A stretch of 64,000 nt of DNA from Gp7-AA6 sp036395755 (GTDB lineage: Bacteria > Acidobacteriota > Thermoanaerobaculia > UBA5066 > Gp7-AA6). Where the stretch lies: contig DASWCZ010000096.1 of NCBI GenBank assembly GCA_036395755.1, positions 1-64,000 on the forward strand, given 5' to 3'. Under the pieces are notes generated by a model. That model had not been told where the DNA came from, ran no database searches, and worked only from the letters and a program-made list of their open reading frames with translations. The translations under genes and the position numbers were made by a program. This document shows positions 62,076 through 64,000 of this stretch, one piece after another (positions within the stretch are counted from its first letter, which is position 1; each line of letters starts with the position of its first letter).

Positions 62076-62714
62076 TTACGTCTGCGTCGCCGGCGCCGGC
62101 TCGTCCTCCGTCTGGTCGCGAACGAAGACGTAGGAGCGGCGAACCGGATCCCATCGATATCGGCGCGTGCTGTTCTCTTCGTCCGTGTCCGGAGTGATCA
62201 CGATCGAGTCGCGATCCACGGAGAGATCGCCGTCAGCGAGCGAGACGTCGCGCTCGAGAAACGTGCCCGGCGCGAAGCCCCCGTGATCCTTTCCGGCGAA
62301 CACCACGATCGAGAACCAGGGAGAATCCGGGTCGGAGTCTCGCCGCACGAAAGCGAGAACGAAGTCGAGGATTCCGTCGTCGTTGACATCTCCGCGCAGG
62401 AAGTAAGGGTGATAGACGCCGTAGAGTTTCGACAGGTCGCTCGATTCCGATTCGCGCCGGTCGGCGTCGGTCGCCACGCGGAAGCCGGGATTCGCGCGCA
62501 GAAATTCATCGACAGCGGCGCGCTCCTCGCGCCGGAAGGGATAGCGCGGATCCGGGATCGTCGCGGGCGCCCGCGAAACGCGAGCCGGATCGCGGGGTGT
62601 CTTCTCCGGGCGTTCCTCGCGGCAGGCCGCGGAGGTCCCCGCGAGCGCGGAGCAGACGACGAGCGCGGCCGTCGCCGCGAGCCACGGCAGCGCGGAAACC
62701 GGACCTCGGATCAG
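62076..62714 (-). CDS. Putative lipoprotein with EF-hand-like segment, probable CTG start
   Basis: Protein of 212 aa. The N-terminal sequence after the start, IRGPVSALPWLAATAALVVC and then SALAGTSAAC, is a signal sequence with a possible lipobox cysteine. RGDVNDDGILDFVLAF resembles an EF-hand or dockerin-type calcium loop. No other domain was recognised. No ATG, GTG or TTG lies between the sod stop and the signal peptide. The CTG in a CTGA overlap with the sod stop is the only start that keeps the full leader. Confidence 0.65.
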   Translation of the reverse strand: MIRGPVSALPWLAATAALVVCSALAGTSAACREERPEKTPRDPARVSRAPATIPDPRYPFRREERAAVDEFLRANPGFRVATDADRRESESSDLSKLYGVYHPYFLRGDVNDDGILDFVLAFVRRDSDPDSPWFSIVVFAGKDHGGFAPGTFLERDVSLADGDLSVDRDSIVITPDTDEENSTRRYRWDPVRRSYVFVRDQTEDEPAPATQT

Positions 62715-63331
62715 GCGGCGCGCGCTCGCTGGGTTGCCTTTTCGAGACGGTCCGCGACGACCTGCCAGTTCACGTTCTTCAGAAACGCCGTGAGATAGGA
62801 CTTCTTGTCCGTCCCGAAGTCGATCATGAAGGCGTGCTCCCAGGTGTCGAGCGCGAGCAGGTGCTCCTGGTTGAGCATGATGCCGTTGGAGTGCTCCCAC
62901 ACCTGGTTGTGATGGAGCATCCGGTCGATCCGGTCGTAAGTCAGGAGGACCCAGCCTCCGGTCGCCGTCTCCGCGCATGCCCTCAGGTCCTCTTCCCAGT
63001 TCGACTGACTTCCGAACGACCCCTCGATGGCGCGCGCCAGATCCGACTTGGGCGCGCCTTGCGAATCGCCGAGATTGTCGAAGTACATCTCGTGCAGGTA
63101 CACGCCATTGTAGGGCACCGATTCGCGCCGCTTGAGCTCGGAAAACTTCCCGAAGGAGAAGTTCGCCTTGTCTTTGCGCTCCTCGAACGGAATCTTCTCC
63201 ATCTCCGACCGGATCTCGTTGATCTTCTTCACGTATCCCTGGTACAGCTTGATGTGCTGCTCGATCTGCTTGGGTGAGAAACCCTGGAGGTTTCCCACGA
63301 GGTGGTCGTACTTCTTGGCTTCGATCGTCAT
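62711..63331 (-). CDS. Iron/manganese superoxide dismutase
   Basis: SodB/SodA-family enzyme of 206 aa. Metal ligands are expected at H26 (QHIKLYQGYV), H79 (GVYLHEMYF), the Asp in LALDTWEHAF and the His of the same motif. The Gln-type or His-type metal preference cannot be decided here. There is no signal peptide, so it is cytoplasmic. The start follows AGAAGGAGGACCG. A candidate -10 (TAGCAT, 63394-63389 leftward) shares its bases with a rightward box for the next gene. Confidence 0.92.
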   Translation of the reverse strand: MTIEAKKYDHLVGNLQGFSPKQIEQHIKLYQGYVKKINEIRSEMEKIPFEERKDKANFSFGKFSELKRRESVPYNGVYLHEMYFDNLGDSQGAPKSDLARAIEGSFGSQSNWEEDLRACAETATGGWVLLTYDRIDRMLHHNQVWEHSNGIMLNQEHLLALDTWEHAFMIDFGTDKKSYLTAFLKNVNWQVVADRLEKATQRARAA

Positions 63332-63388
63332 CGGTCCTCCTTCTGCGGTGTCACGCGGTCGGGCGGAATCCCGACGGCGCGCCGAAAG

Positions 63389-63398
63389 ATGCTAATGT
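63389..63398. promoter_or_regulatory. AT-rich box shared by divergent sod and lyase promoters
   Basis: ATGCTAATGT contains leftward TAGCAT (for sod, leader about 50 nt) and rightward TAATGT (for the lyase gene, leader about 54 nt). No clear -35 is seen on either side. Confidence 0.35.
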
Positions 63399-63458
63399 TG
63401 CAAAGCTCGTGCGAGAGACTCCGCGCCCACGCTGCAGCTTAGCAGCCCAGGAGATCCT

Positions 63459-64000
63459 CTGAGACCGGAGAAGGACAGCCTCGGGGTGCGCGAAATTCCG
63501 GACGAAGCCTACTGGGGCGCGCAGACGTCCCGGGCGATCGAGAACTATCCGATTTCCGGCGAGCGCGCCCATCCCGAGATGATCCGCGCCTACGCCCGCA
63601 TCAAGAAGGCGTGCGCCGAGACAAACCTCGAGATGGGAAGGCTCGACTCCACCCTCGTGCGCGCGATCGTCCAGGCCTGCGACGAAGTCCTGTCCGGCAA
63701 GCATCGGGACCAGTTCGTTGTGGACGTCTACCAGGCAGGCGCCGGCGTTTCCTTTCACATGAACGTAAACGAGACGATCGCAGGCCGCGCCGCGGAGATC
63801 CTGGGCAAACCCCGCGGGGATCGCTCGGCGGTCCATCCGAACGACCACGTCAATCTCGGTCAGTCCACCAACGACACCTTCCCGACCGCTCTCCACTTGG
63901 CGGCGCTGGCGGTCGGACGAAAGCTGTCCCCCGAGATCGGCCTCCTCGCCGACTCCTTCGCGCGCAAGGGCGAAGAGTTCCGCGGGGTCGTCAAGTCGGG
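63459..64000 (+). CDS. Aspartate ammonia-lyase / class II fumarase-family enzyme, cut by the window edge
   Basis: First 180 residues of a fumarase/aspartase-superfamily enzyme. It reads RPEKDSLGVREIPDEAYWGA then QTSRAIENYPISG, then VYQAGAGVSFHMNVNE and AVHPNDHVNLGQSTNDTFPT, which holds the substrate-binding HPNDHVN motif. ENYPISG favours aspartase, while HMNVNE and NDTFPTALH are also fumarase-like. The only codon that matches the family start is CTG at 63459, placed 5 nt after AGGAG. The next GTG, at 63486, would remove the conserved EKDSLG. The 3' end is outside the window. Confidence 0.87.
   Translation, partial: MRPEKDSLGVREIPDEAYWGAQTSRAIENYPISGERAHPEMIRAYARIKKACAETNLEMGRLDSTLVRAIVQACDEVLSGKHRDQFVVDVYQAGAGVSFHMNVNETIAGRAAEILGKPRGDRSAVHPNDHVNLGQSTNDTFPTALHLAALAVGRKLSPEIGLLADSFARKGEEFRGVVKS

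Overview
This window is about 64 kb of high-GC bacterial DNA, densely packed with genes on both strands. The gene content suggests a Gram-negative, LPS-making bacterium: Lpt export parts, a Kdo-hydroxylase-like enzyme, outer-membrane barrels and RpoN with a nitrogen-type PTS. The combination of a sortilin-like Asp-box exoprotein, a SpoIIE-type phosphatase, an HPr kinase and fused LptF-LptG and LptC-LptA proteins would fit an Acidobacteriota-type organism. That placement is an inference, not a result. I saw no rRNA, tRNA, CRISPR array, insertion sequence with transposase, or prophage.

Layout. 1-3.2 kb: a thiolase / 3-hydroxyacyl-CoA dehydrogenase / enoyl-CoA hydratase module. 3.3-7.5 kb: a DUF3187-like barrel, an isopropylmalate-synthase-like enzyme, a Xer recombinase and a lytic transglycosylase. 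7.6-9.2 kb: an ABC-2 exporter pair, divergent from 9.2-11.1 kb, a TPR protein that ends in a Lon-type Ser/Lys protease domain. 11.2-14.3 kb: a small heat-shock protein, a Gly/Pro/Phe/Gln-rich low-complexity protein and a NarL-type two-component pair. 14.5-16.2 kb: a secreted cyclase coupled to an orphan ParB-like protein. 16.3-21 kb: a threonine-dehydratase-like enzyme, a YXWGXW protein and a 1073-aa Asp-box protein. 21-28.9 kb: a SpoIIE phosphatase, guaA, an aromatic amino-acid decarboxylase, an aminotransferase and an amino-acid permease. 29-38.3 kb: dnaE, a CCA-adding-type enzyme, rsmD, metK, ahcY and a Kdo hydroxylase-like gene. 38.4-63.3 kb: an almost unbroken 25-kb leftward block with lptFG, parAB, miaB, PTS/HPr/HprK, hpf, rpoN, lptB, lptCA, recJ, accA, priA and sod. 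The right edge cuts an aspartate ammonia-lyase/fumarase-family gene.

Three sequence habits stand out. First, genes are chained by 4-nt NTGA overlaps (18 cases seen). Two of these appear to use CTG as the start codon, and the last gene seems to start at CTG behind a strong Shine-Dalgarno. Second, many first genes of transcription units have a TAnnnT box only 6-9 nt before the start codon and no Shine-Dalgarno, which suggests leaderless mRNAs. Third, two families of short hairpin repeats occur, each present twice with compensatory base changes in the stems.

The best candidate for an undescribed system is the 9.2-14.3 kb stretch: a Lon-type proteolytic domain joined to TPRs instead of an AAA+ motor, next to an sHSP, a prion-like low-complexity protein and a two-component system.
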